From the NCBI GenBank assembly GCA_016292335.1, contig JAECRX010000261.1:1-6175 (forward strand): DNA of 6,175 nt, read 5' to 3'. The notes under the pieces were generated by a model. The model saw only the letters and a program-made list of their open reading frames with translations. It did no database searches and was not told the origin of the DNA. Position 1 is the stretch's first letter. Each line of letters starts with the position of its first letter. Source of the DNA: Candidatus Sifarchaeum subterraneum (GTDB lineage: Archaea > Asgardarchaeota > Sifarchaeia > Sifarchaeales > Sifarchaeaceae). Positions 6,057 through 6,175 of this stretch are shown here, one piece after another. Both the position numbers and the translations under genes were made by a program.

Positions 6057-6068
6057 GGAATAAAAGAT

Positions 6069-6175
6069 TTAAGGTTTAAACCAATTGAACATATAATATC
6101 TTGGTTCTCCCGCTTCTGGAATCGTTGAAATGATAAACCGCTTTCGGACAGTTGTGGCTAATCTGCCTGCTCTGA
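6069..6175 (-). CDS. C-terminal end of an unidentified protein
   Basis: An open frame enters from the right edge and ends at TAA (6069-6071). The visible tail of 34 full codons reads RAGRLATTVRKRF followed by IISTIPEAGEPRYYMFNWFKP. The mix of residues, with few rare codons and an aromatic-rich end (YYMFNWF), looks coding, while the other two minus-strand frames are stopped within the stretch. The fragment is too short to assign a family. It converges on the ARPP-1-like gene across the 400-base gap. Confidence 0.55.
   Translation of the reverse strand, partial: RAGRLATTVRKRFIISTIPEAGEPRYYMFNWFKP

Larger units (their letters stand above)
5671..6068. other. Gap of about 400 bases with no recognisable gene
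   Basis: All frames are broken by stops and I find no tRNA cloverleaf, no C/D box pair (RTGATGA with CTGA) and no repeat array. It contains two stem-loops, listed separately, a shorter CGGAA/TTCCG hairpin at 5845-5860, and an AT-rich TATA-like stretch near 5947-5956 that reads on either strand. A 20-codon ATG frame at 6017-6079 has no good ribosome site and overlaps the converging gene end. Confidence 0.5.

Noticed and set aside
6017..6079. A 20-codon frame starting MKRNPFWINF
   Set aside because: Weak ribosome site, short, and it overlaps the converging end of the right-edge gene and the stem-loop at 6026-6056.
6129..6175. Possible C/D box small RNA (ATGATAA followed by CTGA at the edge)
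   Set aside because: The C box is imperfect, no internal D'/C' pair is seen, and the stretch is explained by the minus-strand coding frame.

Overview
The window looks like a piece of an AT-rich archaeal chromosome. Four signs point that way: TTTATAAA/TTTAAATA-type TATA boxes sit about 35-90 bases ahead of several starts; ribosome sites are of the GGTG/GAGGTGA type; transcription stops appear as T-runs rather than GC-rich hairpins; and the ThiI-like enzyme carries the CxxC pair typical of archaeal ThiI. The lineage cannot be fixed from this window.

Layout from left to right. (1) Bases 1-2344, minus strand: a compact three-gene export operon, read right to left as ABC ATPase, ABC-2 membrane permease, then the start of an exported protein that runs off the left edge. 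The last gene has its signal peptide and its mature domain in different frames. (2) Bases 2345-2624: a divergent control region holding two oppositely oriented copies of an ACACTTAATA-type element, one near each predicted promoter. (3) Bases 2625-3170, plus strand: an unassigned soluble protein of 181 residues that starts at a TTG behind a perfect Shine-Dalgarno. (4) Bases 3225-3875, minus strand: a stand-alone ThiI-type PP-loop sulfurtransferase domain without a THUMP domain. (5) Bases 4016-4396, minus strand: a ribbon-helix-helix (RHH) regulator, divergent from (6) bases 4582-5610, plus strand: an ARPP-1-like protein with a C-terminal zinc ribbon. (7) Bases 5611-6068: no gene seen, two small stem-loops. 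(8) Bases 6069-6175, minus strand: the last 35 codons of an unidentified protein.

The most interesting signal is between the RHH gene and the ARPP-1-like gene. Four consecutive 7-base units TGTAANN lie exactly in register between the TATA box and the expected transcription start of the ARPP-1-like gene. Tandem heptads are a known type of operator for some RHH repressors, so the regulator next door is an obvious candidate to bind them. This is inference from spacing and context.
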